NCBI GenBank assembly: GCA_002427735.1
Contig: DIYP01000016.1
Coordinates: 248,001-312,000, forward strand
DNA length: 64,000 bases
DNA from: Flavobacteriales bacterium UBA6051
GTDB taxonomy: Bacteria; Bacteroidota; Bacteroidia; Flavobacteriales_D; Crocinitomicaceae
Reading direction: 5' to 3'
A program made the translations under genes and the position numbers. Below, piece by piece: positions 1 to 8,025 of this stretch. Position 1 is the first letter of the stretch. The number at the start of each line of letters is the position of its first letter. The notes under the pieces were generated by a model that did not search any database, was not told the DNA's origin, and was given only the letters and a program-made list of their open reading frames with translations.

Positions 1-1696
1 CGAGGTTTGATCTTGATCGCTGAATCTGTTGGTCTCGATTGTTTCTGTTTGTTGTGCCATAAACTAGGTTAAAAGTAATCTCTATATTGGGCTTTAATAT
101 TCTTTGAAAATCTGTCCAGCTCACTTTAAAGCCACTTCCAGTCTTATAATTCTTCTTTTTCACAAGGTTAAAGTAATTCTTTAGACGTGCCCTATCATTG
201 TTTTCTCTCACCTCAGCAATAAAACGTGCACCGTTCATAATTTGATTATAGACGACACGAATGCTTTGTCCCCAACCGTTTTTAACGTGGTAAAAAACAA
301 TCTTGTTCTTTTCAATTTTAAAGAAATCACAGATTTCAATTCCGTCCATGAGAGCTGTATCACATACAATATAGTCGGGACCTCTGAAACCAAGGTTATA
401 CTGGTGCTCATTGTCGCGTTTCCCACTCTTCTTAATAGCTGTATAATTCCATGCAGGAAGATTTGTTTGCGGACCAATAGACGCGAGCAAATCTTGAATT
501 GATTGGTTGATTTCACGAATAAAAGCGTTTTCATATATGTACCAATCTCCATCAAATCGAAAGTACTTTTTTGCGCCCTTAACTACTTCTCCGGTCAACC
601 ATTCTCGTAAACTCGTTCTGAATCTCTTATGTCTATTCCCCGGGAGAATCAGTGCACATTCAATATCGTCAATGGCATCCTTAAAATCATTCAACGACCG
701 AGGATTTAAACCAAAAGCGTCAAAGATTGATCGGAATATGATACGTTCACTGGTAGGCACTTCTTCCTCCTGACCGTTGTAAATAAAAATGATAGAATCC
801 GCTTCAAGAAAATCGAAAATCTTTGGATGGTACAACTCATCATCCAATTTCTGCACATCAAAAATATGATGTGCCGTCTCAGATAGCTTTTGAGTAAGAA
901 CATCCTTTAATGGCTGACCGCCCGAACTTTGTTTGAGTTCCTTTGCTGAAAGTTTTCTGAACTTATTGATCGGTGTCTTTTTGGGTTGTTTTAATAGTTT
1001 ATCCACCAAACTTACGCGCTCGACAAGGTCTTTAATTTCAATTTGCTTATTAATTTTCAATGTGGTTGCCCCACCAATGATTAGCCCGGTTCGCGTCGTT
1101 GAAATCTTTAGAGCGCTAGACAACTGCGCTTTATCCACAACAGCCTCCACGCCAACAAAGTACTTCCCAAATTTTCGTTCCTGGGAAAATTTATGATTTG
1201 GTTTAAAAAATCGATTGGCAGCCAGTACAGTTCCAATCACACCTCTTTCATTAATACTTCTGATATCCGTTTGGGTAGATGTCACTAATCGTTCCAGCAC
1301 CTGGATTCCAAAATCTGTTTCAACAATCTTATCGATGACGAACCTGCCTGCTCCTCTGGTAACAACGTAAATTGAACTTGGCGTATAAACAAAGAGTAAA
1401 AAAGATGGATACTTACGCTGGAGTCTATCAATTTTATTGACTTCTTCAGGCGCTACAATCGACTTGACAAAATCAATCCATTCCGGAGGTCTGTCTTCAT
1501 TTCGATTTATGTACAGTTCAACTTCAATGTCCTTCTCCGCATGAATCCCTGTTCTCAACTTAATAATCTCATAAGTGTGGTTATCGGGATTGCTGTTGTG
1601 ATTGTCAATTAACGTTTCGACATATTTGGACGCATCCAATTTGTCTCTTTCGACATTCAACTTGTAGATATCGGCTTGTATTGTAGATGGCAGCAT
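1..1696 (-). CDS. DUF6119 / TIGR04141-family sporadically distributed protein, 3' end outside window
   Basis: One uninterrupted reading frame of 565 codons runs from an ATG at 1696 off the left edge; an in-frame TAA lies four codons upstream of this ATG. There is no signal peptide or membrane segment, so the protein should be cytoplasmic. The middle part (DFGIQVLERLV, then RSINERG and IIGGATTLKI) and the late segment with CDFF followed by FYHVKNG look to me like the DUF6119/TIGR04141 family, known as patchily distributed bacterial proteins of about 550 residues with no settled function. The length fits. The late acidic residue followed by HVK could be a degenerate restriction-endonuclease-like core, but that is inference. 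Assignment is from memory of the family pattern, without a search. Confidence 0.7.
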   Translation of the reverse strand, partial: MLPSTIQADIYKLNVERDKLDASKYVETLIDNHNSNPDNHTYEIIKLRTGIHAEKDIEVELYINRNEDRPPEWIDFVKSIVAPEEVNKIDRLQRKYPSFLLFVYTPSSIYVVTRGAGRFVIDKIVETDFGIQVLERLVTSTQTDIRSINERGVIGTVLAANRFFKPNHKFSQERKFGKYFVGVEAVVDKAQLSSALKISTTRTGLIIGGATTLKINKQIEIKDLVERVSLVDKLLKQPKKTPINKFRKLSAKELKQSSGGQPLKDVLTQKLSETAHHIFDVQKLDDELYHPKIFDFLEADSIIFIYNGQEEEVPTSERIIFRSIFDAFGLNPRSLNDFKDAIDDIECALILPGNRHKRFRTSLREWLTGEVVKGAKKYFRFDGDWYIYENAFIREINQSIQDLLASIGPQTNLPAWNYTAIKKSGKRDNEHQYNLGFRGPDYIVCDTALMDGIEICDFFKIEKNKIVFYHVKNGWGQSIRVVYNQIMNGARFIAEVRENNDRARLKNYFNLVKKKNYKTGSGFKVSWTDFQRILKPNIEITFNLVYGTTNRNNRDQQIQRSRSNL

Positions 1697-1779
1697 AGCA
1701 GTCTGTTAGGGTAGTTCCAGGATACATGATGAAAGTAATTATTATCATTACAAAAATCAACACGTACAAATACCCAAAA

Positions 1780-2181
1780 TCAACCTAATACCGTCAACAC
1801 TAATTTTCGGCTTCCTCCGCGGTTTCTGAACTCACACAAATAAATGCCTTGCCACGTGCCGAGGTTTAATCTTCCATTAGTGATAGGGACAAAAACGGAT
1901 GCTCCTACCATTGATGACTTAATGTGCGCTGGCATGTCATCTGGTCCTTCATACGTATGTTGATAGAAAGGCTCATTTTCTTTCACTATATGGTTAAACG
2001 ACGCCTCAAGATCAAATTGAACAGTTGGATCAGCATTTTCATTAATTGTTAAACCTGCAGAAGTATGCTTTATAAACACATGTAATACACCAGAGTCAGG
2101 AAGTTCAATAGCTTCTTCAATCAAATCGGTAATTAGATGGAATCCTCGAGAAAAAGGTGGTAATGTAAGCGTTTGTTGCAT
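1780..2181 (-). CDS. yjbQ: YjbQ family protein (UPF0047)
   Basis: A 133-residue protein of the YjbQ/UPF0047 family, whose members have been described as having thiamine-phosphate synthase-like side activity; the physiological role is unsettled. The family signatures are clear: HTSAGLTINENADP near residue 47, DDMPAHIKSS near residue 85 and GTWQGIYLCEFR near residue 113. The conserved His residues sit in the first two motifs. I start at the ATG at 2181, because the upstream extension begins with TTG and adds non-conserved residues. A -7-like box lies only four bases before this ATG, so the mRNA may be leaderless. A terminator-like hairpin sits just upstream at 2209-2237. It is a single-gene unit. 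Confidence 0.9.
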   Translation of the reverse strand: MQQTLTLPPFSRGFHLITDLIEEAIELPDSGVLHVFIKHTSAGLTINENADPTVQFDLEASFNHIVKENEPFYQHTYEGPDDMPAHIKSSMVGASVFVPITNGRLNLGTWQGIYLCEFRNRGGSRKLVLTVLG

Positions 2182-2185
2182 GCTG

Positions 2186-2193
2186 TAAATATA
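2186..2193 (-). promoter_or_regulatory. Putative -7 box of yjbQ
   Basis: TATATTTA on the minus strand matches the Bacteroidota -7 consensus TAnnTTTG except at the last base. It ends four bases before the yjbQ ATG, which would put the transcription start at or next to the start codon. No good -33 TTG is seen 19-21 bp upstream, so this is tentative. Confidence 0.35.
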
Positions 2194-2208
2194 GAAGAAA
2201 GTACAGCA

Positions 2209-2237
2209 CAAAAAAGGAGCCGCACGTCTGCGACTCC
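2209..2237 (-). terminator. Terminator-like hairpin upstream of yjbQ
   Basis: On the minus strand GGAGTCGCA pairs with TGCGGCTCC (one mismatch) around a four-base loop and is followed by a run of six T. It lies 5' of yjbQ and about 150 bp beyond another terminator. It therefore either backs up that terminator, ends a short separate transcript, or insulates yjbQ. Confidence 0.6.
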
Positions 2238-2382
2238 TCCTACCTTAGTTTACGTTTACTTTCAATTCTTACTACTACACAGTTTACGTAGGTGGTTTTC
2301 TCTAGAAAAAAAGGACACCTTGCGCGTAAGCTAAGACTTGAGAGCTTCCTTATAGACGATTTGAATCTTACTAAAGTTGCAT

Positions 2383-2412
2383 AAAAAAGGCGGCTACAGC
2401 TGAAGCCGCCTC
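2383..2412 (-). terminator. Intrinsic terminator of the PKD-repeat T9SS gene
   Basis: On the minus strand a perfect 7-bp GC-rich stem (GGCGGCT with AGCCGCC, at 2389-2395 and 2404-2410) is followed by six T. It lies about 30 bp past the stop codon of the gene ending at 2441, as expected for its transcription terminator. Confidence 0.85.
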
Positions 2413-2440
2413 CAGATACACCTAACCTAACTACAAATCA

Positions 2441-4570
2441 TCATTCTTTTGTAAATCTTATTATTTCTCTTGATCCTTCGCTATAAACCTCCAACAAGTA
2501 CATTCCTTGTGAAAGTGTGCGAATATCAAATGAATGTTCCGACATCGCCTGTTTACTTCCCATCAAATAAACCGATCCATTCAATCCTACAATGCGATAA
2601 TCAATTGCTCTTGACTGATCAAGACGAAGATTTAATAGATTGTTCGCAGGGTTAGGATACACCACACTATTTTCGAGGACATTCTCTTCAAGCGTCAGGA
2701 TGCAATCAACAATAACTGTTTCACAATATGTGCTGGTGCAACTGTCTGCTCCAACAATCGTTAAACATACTGAGTGTAATCCGTTTGTGCTGAACGTGTG
2801 CGAAGGATTCGTAGCATTTGATGTGCTTCCGTCGCCAAAATCCCAGTACCATTCTACTATACCCGCAGATGCCGTTGATCCATCGTAGAAATCCATTGAA
2901 GGACAACCAATGCTATCAATTATACTTTGGAAAGATGCCTGACACCCTTGTTGTCCACCGCAGTTCACAACTATCGTTTGACACGAAGTATTCACACAGC
3001 TATCCGCTCCTACAACTGTTAGACATATCACATATGTTCCGTTGTTGGCAAAAACGTGGTAAGGATTCGCCTGAGCGGAAGTTGTTCCGTCACCAAAATC
3101 CCAGTACCATTGAACAATTCCAGCGCTCGCTGAAGAATAATCGTAGAACTGATAGTTACCGCAACCTAATGAATCCGATAAGAACTGAAATGCTGATTGG
3201 CAGTTTCCTTGCTGTCCTAAACAATTAATATTTAGTGTATCACAATAAGTGCTGTAGCAGCTATCTGCAGCAACAATTGTCAAACAAACCAAATACGTAC
3301 CGTTTGATGAATAAGTATGATATGGGTTCATAGAAGTCGAAGTGTTTCCATCACCGAAATCCCAGTACCATTCTACTACTCCTGCACTCGCCGTTGAATA
3401 GTCAGAGAACATTACAGTTGGACAGATAGAATCAAACGTATATTGGAACGCAGCCTGACAGTTCCCTTGCTGTCCTAAACAATTAATATTTAGTGTATCA
3501 CAATAAGTACTGTAGCAGCTATCCGCGGCAACAGTTGTCAAACAAACCAAATACGTACCGTTTGATGAATAAGTATGATATGGGTTCATAGAAGTCGAAG
3601 TGTTTCCATCACCGAAATCCCAATACCATTCTACTACCCCTGCACTCGCCGTTGAATAGTCAGAGAACATTACAGTTGGACAGATAGAATCAAACGTGTA
3701 TTGGAACGCAGCCTGACAGTTTCCTTGCTGTCCTAAACAATTAATACTTAGTGTATCACAATAAGTGCTGTAGCAGCTATCTGCAGCAACAATTGTCAAA
3801 CAAACCAAATACGTACCGTTTGATGAATAAGTATGATATGGGTTCATAGAAGTCGAAGTGTTTCCATCGCCAAAATCCCAGTACCATTCTACTACTCCTG
3901 CACTCGCCGTTGAATAGTCAGAGAACATTACAGTTGGACAGATAGAATCAAACGTGTATTGGAACGCAGCCTGGCAGTTCCCTTGCTGCCCTAAACAATT
4001 AATATTTAGTGTATCACAATACGTGCTGTAACAGCTATCCGCGGCAACAGTTGTCAAACAAACCAAATACGTACCGTTTGATGAATAAGTATGATATGGG
4101 TTCATAGAAGTCGAAGTGTTTCCATCGCCGAAATCCCAATACCATTCTACTACTCCTGCACTCGCCGTTGAATAGTCAGAGAACATTACAGTTGGACAGA
4201 TAGAATCAAACATATATTGGAACCCAGCCTGGCAATTCCCTTGCTGTCCTAAACAGTTGACATCTATTGAATCGCAATAAGTGCTTGTACACCCCTGAGA
4301 TGTAACAATGGTCAAACACGTCAAATACAAACCGTTCGCTCCGTACGTGTTAGTCGGGTTCGGTAGTGAAGACGTGTTACCATCGCCAAAATCCCATAAC
4401 CAGGAAACAACCTGATCACCGTTTAGCGAATCTGTGTATGAAGCATCATAAAAATTGACCGTTGGACATTGTGCAGAGTTATTGAAATAATAAGCCTGAC
4501 ATTGTCCCTGAGCGTTAGCTTGAAACAACCCAAGAATGGGAAGGGCCAATAGCAGTATTAACTTTTTCAT
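2441..4570 (-). CDS. Secreted PKD-repeat protein with T9SS sorting domain
   Basis: A 709-residue exported protein. Residues 1-20 are a signal peptide ending in NAQ. Seven PKD-type units of about 86 residues follow, each with the WxWDFGDG core motif, an NPxHTY-like segment and two conserved Cys (CYSTYC and the closing NC) that probably form disulfides. Units 2-5 are almost identical in protein and DNA. The last ~70 residues, from VVYPNPANN to IRFTKE, are a T9SS type A sorting domain, so the protein should be exported across the outer membrane and anchored or released. PKD domains are non-catalytic binding or adhesion modules, so a surface adhesin or structural role is likely. No enzymatic domain is seen. 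It is monocistronic with a clear terminator and divergent from the T9SS gene at 4699. Confidence 0.9.
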   Translation of the reverse strand: MKKLILLLALPILGLFQANAQGQCQAYYFNNSAQCPTVNFYDASYTDSLNGDQVVSWLWDFGDGNTSSLPNPTNTYGANGLYLTCLTIVTSQGCTSTYCDSIDVNCLGQQGNCQAGFQYMFDSICPTVMFSDYSTASAGVVEWYWDFGDGNTSTSMNPYHTYSSNGTYLVCLTTVAADSCYSTYCDTLNINCLGQQGNCQAAFQYTFDSICPTVMFSDYSTASAGVVEWYWDFGDGNTSTSMNPYHTYSSNGTYLVCLTIVAADSCYSTYCDTLSINCLGQQGNCQAAFQYTFDSICPTVMFSDYSTASAGVVEWYWDFGDGNTSTSMNPYHTYSSNGTYLVCLTTVAADSCYSTYCDTLNINCLGQQGNCQAAFQYTFDSICPTVMFSDYSTASAGVVEWYWDFGDGNTSTSMNPYHTYSSNGTYLVCLTIVAADSCYSTYCDTLNINCLGQQGNCQSAFQFLSDSLGCGNYQFYDYSSASAGIVQWYWDFGDGTTSAQANPYHVFANNGTYVICLTVVGADSCVNTSCQTIVVNCGGQQGCQASFQSIIDSIGCPSMDFYDGSTASAGIVEWYWDFGDGSTSNATNPSHTFSTNGLHSVCLTIVGADSCTSTYCETVIVDCILTLEENVLENSVVYPNPANNLLNLRLDQSRAIDYRIVGLNGSVYLMGSKQAMSEHSFDIRTLSQGMYLLEVYSEGSREIIRFTKE
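3217..4248 (-). repeat. Four tandem 258-bp near-identical PKD repeats
   Basis: The landmark ctaaac...gtgtatcaca recurs with its first base at 3217, 3475, 3733, 3991 and 4249, so the period is exactly 258 bp (86 codons). The four full units between these points differ at only scattered positions, mostly synonymous such as cag/caa or atatt/atact. The flanking units, before 3217 and after 4249, are clearly diverged. Confidence 0.93.
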
Positions 4571-4672
4571 AGTTGATCTTTTGTTTTAAATACCATTCAA
4601 AAAATAAAGAGTTGCCTGAAGTGAAAAAAAAATACATCAATTGCTTTTAGTCACTGTTAAAGAGCGAATTAC

Positions 4673-4680
4673 TATCTTCG
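4673..4680 (+). promoter_or_regulatory. Putative -7 box of the T9SS gene at 4699
   Basis: TATCTTCG differs from TAnnTTTG at one position and lies 18 bases before the ATG at 4699. No TTG is found at the ideal spacing, so this rests on the -7 match alone. Confidence 0.35.
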
Positions 4681-4698
4681 CAATACTATTTACAAGGC

Positions 4699-7080
4699 AT
4701 GCGCTTATTTCTTATTTCTCTCTTTTTTCTAGGTAGGCTTCTATACTCACACGCGCAGGTAACGGTGACTGTTCAAATTAATTCAGGGAGCTCTTTCTCT
4801 ACGTGTGGAGATCCATTTGGAACGCCTGATTTACATTGGCAAGTGAATATTGCAGGTCAAGGGTATCAAGTATATCCGCAAAGTGGAATTTGCTTCAATA
4901 ACACTCCAAATATTCAGTATTCTGAAAGCTTCAGTTGTTCTAGCGCTATCCCTAGCTTTTTAACTATTTGCTTTCAAGCTTTTGAAAATGACGGTTCACC
5001 ATGCGTTGCTGGTACATCTTGCCTGGAGACACGGTGTCAAAACTTTGCTGTTCCGGCGCCGGGAAGTTCATATACTTCGGCGATCTCTATTCCCAATGAC
5101 GGTATAAATGACAGCTGGGGAAATGTGAATTTTACCATTTCAAGCACAGGATCCTTTCCCCCTGGTGCTGGATATGATGTTATATGTGATGCCGTTAATC
5201 TAGGAGCATTAAATACTGGGGCAACACTCGGCGACAATACATTAAGTAACTACGCAAATTTCTGTGCAAATGCTGCTGGGGATCCTTCTCCATGGGGCGC
5301 TCAAAACGATCAAGGGGTATGGTTTAGGTTTACTACCGGAACTTCACCAGGGTCAATTATAACCATTGACGCCACCTCTGACTCTGCAAATGCTGGTTCG
5401 GACATTGATTTACAATTGGCGTTGTACGAATCGAGTAATAATGCTTGTACAGGCGCACTAACACTTGTTGAAAGTGATTATGATGGTGCGGGTGTCATAT
5501 ACAACGAGGAAATGGCCGTATCCTGCTTAAGTCCTAACACTAACTATTTCCTATTGGTAGATGGTGAAGGTTCTGGGTTCGCCCCAGACGCTGTAGAGGG
5601 ATACTTTGGTTTAGAAATTATCGATAATGGGATAGAGCAAGGTGGCGACGAAATCTGTGAAGCTAACGATCTCGGCACTGTTCCTAATGGTGGTTCAGTC
5701 GGAACCACTGTACTCAGTCAATCTAACGCATGCGCAACGAATACAAATGATCCAACCTCCCCTTCTTTCACATCCAACCAGGGAGTCTGGTACTCTTTTG
5801 TTACGCCTTTATCTGGAAGCGTAAATATTGATGCAAATTCTGATTTGCCTTTTCCGGCTGGAGTAGATGCTATTGACATTCAGTTGTCTCTTTATTCTTC
5901 TTCCAACGGATTATGCTCAGGAACACTTACACATGTTCAAAGTAGTTATATCGCAGGAATAAATGATGAAGACCTGAACGCCACTTGCTTATCACCTGGA
6001 ACCCGTTATTGGTTAATGGTAGATGGTTCGACACTGAATTCCTCAGGGACATTCGATGTCACCATCTCTGATGCAAACTTTACCGCCGCTTCAAATGATC
6101 TCATTTGTAGCGCTACCTCATTAGGAAATCCATGGAGTGCAGCAGCCAACCTTACGGGAGAGAGCAATTATTGCGCTGGAAGTAGCGGAGAACCTGTTCC
6201 AGCAGCTTTTCCAGTTGACCAATCTGTATGGTATTCTTTCAATACTCCCGCAAGTGGAGGGCCTTTTGCTATTGATGTGAGCGCACTTCCGAATGGAGGA
6301 GATGTTATGGACTTACAATTGGCTGTTTATTCCTCATCCGATAATACCTGTTCTGGCGGACTCACAGAGTTAGCCAGTAACTATGGATTTGGTACGTTTG
6401 ATGAATCATTGAATGTACAGTGTTTACTGGATGGCTCCACCTATTTTCTTATGGTAGATGGTTCAAACCTCAATGTAGAGGGGATGTTTGATTTGACGCT
6501 TAGCTCAGCAGCGCTTTCTGGCATTAATTGTTTTTTACCCGTAGAACTTATTTCATTTACGGGAATCGTTGAAGGGAGCAGCTCGTTGTTAGAATGGCAA
6601 ACCCTATCGGAATCAAACAATGACTACTTTACCCTGGAAAGATCTTCGGACGGACTTGCATTTGAACGGCTTGAGACCATTGCTGGTCAAGGGAATTCTG
6701 TTGCTTTAACAGATTATACATTCAGAGATGTTTCTCCCGAACGAGGGATCAATTATTATCGCTTGTCACAGACCGACTTTGACGGAAGCACCAAGGTTGT
6801 CGGTAATGTTGCTATCAATCATGCTAATTACTATTCAGAATTGCGTGTTGTTCCGAACCCAATCAAGAACAATTCATATGTCCAATTTAATAGTGCTTTT
6901 TCTGGAGAAGGAACCTTGGAAATTTCAACACCTGGCGGGCTTTTTGTCTCACGCAATAGACATTCACTGGCAGTTGGTAAAAATATGATTCCGCTAGAAA
7001 GTGCAGAATTGGCGCCAGGACTTTACATCGTCCGATTATATTTTGGAGATGAGCACTTCACAGCACGCTTCTTAAAATAA
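4699..7080 (+). CDS. Secreted multi-domain protein with T9SS sorting domain
   Basis: A 793-residue exported protein. The signal peptide ends at about residue 20 (SHAQ). An N-terminal domain of about 130 residues carries several Cys. Three related modules follow at roughly 155-310, 312-455 and 468-610. Each has a GVWFRF or SVWYSF strand, an acidic IDLQLALY-like strand and a YFLMVDG-like strand, resembling beta-sandwich modules of the pre-peptidase C-terminal type. Residues ~615-705 are the common segment VELISFTG...NYYRLSQTDFDG found before many sorting domains. Residues ~715-793 (VVPNP to TARFLK) are the T9SS sorting domain. No catalytic domain is recognised. A surface role in binding or adhesion is inference. 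Confidence 0.85.
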   Translation: MRLFLISLFFLGRLLYSHAQVTVTVQINSGSSFSTCGDPFGTPDLHWQVNIAGQGYQVYPQSGICFNNTPNIQYSESFSCSSAIPSFLTICFQAFENDGSPCVAGTSCLETRCQNFAVPAPGSSYTSAISIPNDGINDSWGNVNFTISSTGSFPPGAGYDVICDAVNLGALNTGATLGDNTLSNYANFCANAAGDPSPWGAQNDQGVWFRFTTGTSPGSIITIDATSDSANAGSDIDLQLALYESSNNACTGALTLVESDYDGAGVIYNEEMAVSCLSPNTNYFLLVDGEGSGFAPDAVEGYFGLEIIDNGIEQGGDEICEANDLGTVPNGGSVGTTVLSQSNACATNTNDPTSPSFTSNQGVWYSFVTPLSGSVNIDANSDLPFPAGVDAIDIQLSLYSSSNGLCSGTLTHVQSSYIAGINDEDLNATCLSPGTRYWLMVDGSTLNSSGTFDVTISDANFTAASNDLICSATSLGNPWSAAANLTGESNYCAGSSGEPVPAAFPVDQSVWYSFNTPASGGPFAIDVSALPNGGDVMDLQLAVYSSSDNTCSGGLTELASNYGFGTFDESLNVQCLLDGSTYFLMVDGSNLNVEGMFDLTLSSAALSGINCFLPVELISFTGIVEGSSSLLEWQTLSESNNDYFTLERSSDGLAFERLETIAGQGNSVALTDYTFRDVSPERGINYYRLSQTDFDGSTKVVGNVAINHANYYSELRVVPNPIKNNSYVQFNSAFSGEGTLEISTPGGLFVSRNRHSLAVGKNMIPLESAELAPGLYIVRLYFGDEHFTARFLK

Positions 7081-7085
7081 ACCTG

Positions 7086-7415
7086 TTAATTGAAGAGTGA
7101 TCCGATTGCTGCAGCGCCTGCCTCTGATACGCGCCTGCCCCACTCTTTGAAAAGCAAATAAATTGCCACAGTTACAAAAATCAACAAGCCTAACGATAAC
7201 AATCGCTTTCGACCATTCCATTTGCCTTCTCTTGCGTCTTTACTTTCCTTCCAGCTCTTATGCTTTGCCATTGCTGCATCCTCTATGAATGAAGAACATG
7301 TATACGCTTCAGGAACTTTGTCACTTGTCAGTTGACAGATTGATCCCCGCTCACGATCAAATCCCCGGTGTTGACATACATCGCATGTATCATTGACCTT
7401 TACCATAACACCCAT
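7086..7415 (-). CDS. Small single-TM protein with N-terminal four-Cys motif (paralog 1)
   Basis: A 109-residue protein. Its N-terminal ~45 residues carry CDVCQHRGFD, GSICQLT and a fourth Cys in TCSSF, a pattern that could bind a metal such as zinc. A charged helix follows, then one membrane segment (about residues 72-88, LLSLGLLIFVTVAIYLLF) and a short Gly/Ala-rich tail. I recall this Cys pattern from many small Bacteroidota membrane proteins without known function. The next gene upstream encodes a clear paralog, with six bases between them, so they are probably cotranscribed. Its stop lies close to the converging T9SS gene ending at 7080. A later ATG at 7406 is an alternative start. Confidence 0.8.
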   Translation of the reverse strand: MGVMVKVNDTCDVCQHRGFDRERGSICQLTSDKVPEAYTCSSFIEDAAMAKHKSWKESKDAREGKWNGRKRLLSLGLLIFVTVAIYLLFKEWGRRVSEAGAAAIGSLFN

Positions 7416-7421
7416 TTTTCA

Positions 7422-7736
7422 TTAATAATTTCGGAACGCATTGCCTAATCCCGCACCTATTCCCTCTCCTATTGCCATCAAGACAAGGACTACGAAAATG
7501 ATGAATCCTAAAAGCAATCCAACAATTATCGCTCGTTTTACATTAATGCTCCTTTGCTCCTGATCTCGCAGTTTTTGTTTCCAATCACGATCTTTGGCTA
7601 TTGCCTCTTCTCGGGAAAAGGAATTGCACGTATTCGACAATGGTGGCTTATCCTCTGTCAACTTGCAAATAACTCCACGAGCAGAGTCAAATCCTCGGTG
7701 TTGACATATATCACATGTGTTTTTCGTATTTCTCAT
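7422..7736 (-). CDS. Small single-TM protein with N-terminal four-Cys motif (paralog 2)
   Basis: A 104-residue paralog of the downstream protein. It has the same head (CDICQHRGFD, GVICKLT, TCNSF), a charged linker of about 25 residues and one long membrane segment (about residues 69-90), ending in a Gly-rich tail (IGEGIGAGLGNAF). The tail is very similar to that of the 60-residue protein encoded just upstream (IGDGINAGI). The three genes look like tandem duplications. Function is unknown. A cytoplasmic metal-binding head on a membrane anchor is inferred from topology and motif only. Confidence 0.8.
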   Translation of the reverse strand: MRNTKNTCDICQHRGFDSARGVICKLTEDKPPLSNTCNSFSREEAIAKDRDWKQKLRDQEQRSINVKRAIIVGLLLGFIIFVVLVLMAIGEGIGAGLGNAFRNY

Positions 7737-7766
7737 GACTGTAATGCACTATTTACCCATTCATAA

Positions 7767-7949
7767 CTAGCGAATTCCTTCTCGAATGCCTGCATTTATA
7801 CCATCTCCAATTGACATCATTATCAGAATGATTAAAAGAACAAACCCGAGAAATAGCCCAATGATAACGAGTCGTTTTATGGTCTTACTTCGCAGTTCTT
7901 CCTTCGATAGATTTCCCTTCGTGTCGTGTTGTATTCCCTTTTCCTTCAT
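7767..7949 (-). CDS. Very small TM protein, headless paralog 3
   Basis: A 60-residue protein made of a charged N-terminus (about 25 residues), one membrane helix (VIIGLFLGFVLLIILIMM) and the tail SIGDGINAGIREGI. Helix and tail match paralog 2 (IVGLLLGFIIFVVLVLM and AIGEGIGAGLGNAF), but the four-Cys head is absent. It is either a shortened duplicate or a dedicated partner that lacks metal binding. The ATG at 7949, 30-bp spacing to the next gene and shared orientation support a real gene. Its small size keeps confidence moderate. Confidence 0.65.
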   Translation of the reverse strand: MKEKGIQHDTKGNLSKEELRSKTIKRLVIIGLFLGFVLLIILIMMSIGDGINAGIREGIR

Positions 7950-8025
7950 GATATACAGAATGTTATCACACTTTCTAAAAAGTGCAGAGTATTTATCTAT
8001 TTGTTCAATAAATTGCTAGTGATTA

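Noticed and set aside
235..1196. Short frames on both strands in the first 1.2 kb
   Set aside because: All lie inside the long DUF6119-like frame in other frames and show no protein-like pattern.
3217..4248. Evenly spaced repeats that could suggest a CRISPR-like array
   Set aside because: The period is 258 bp, a multiple of three, and the repeats encode PKD domains in frame; there are no short repeat-spacer units.
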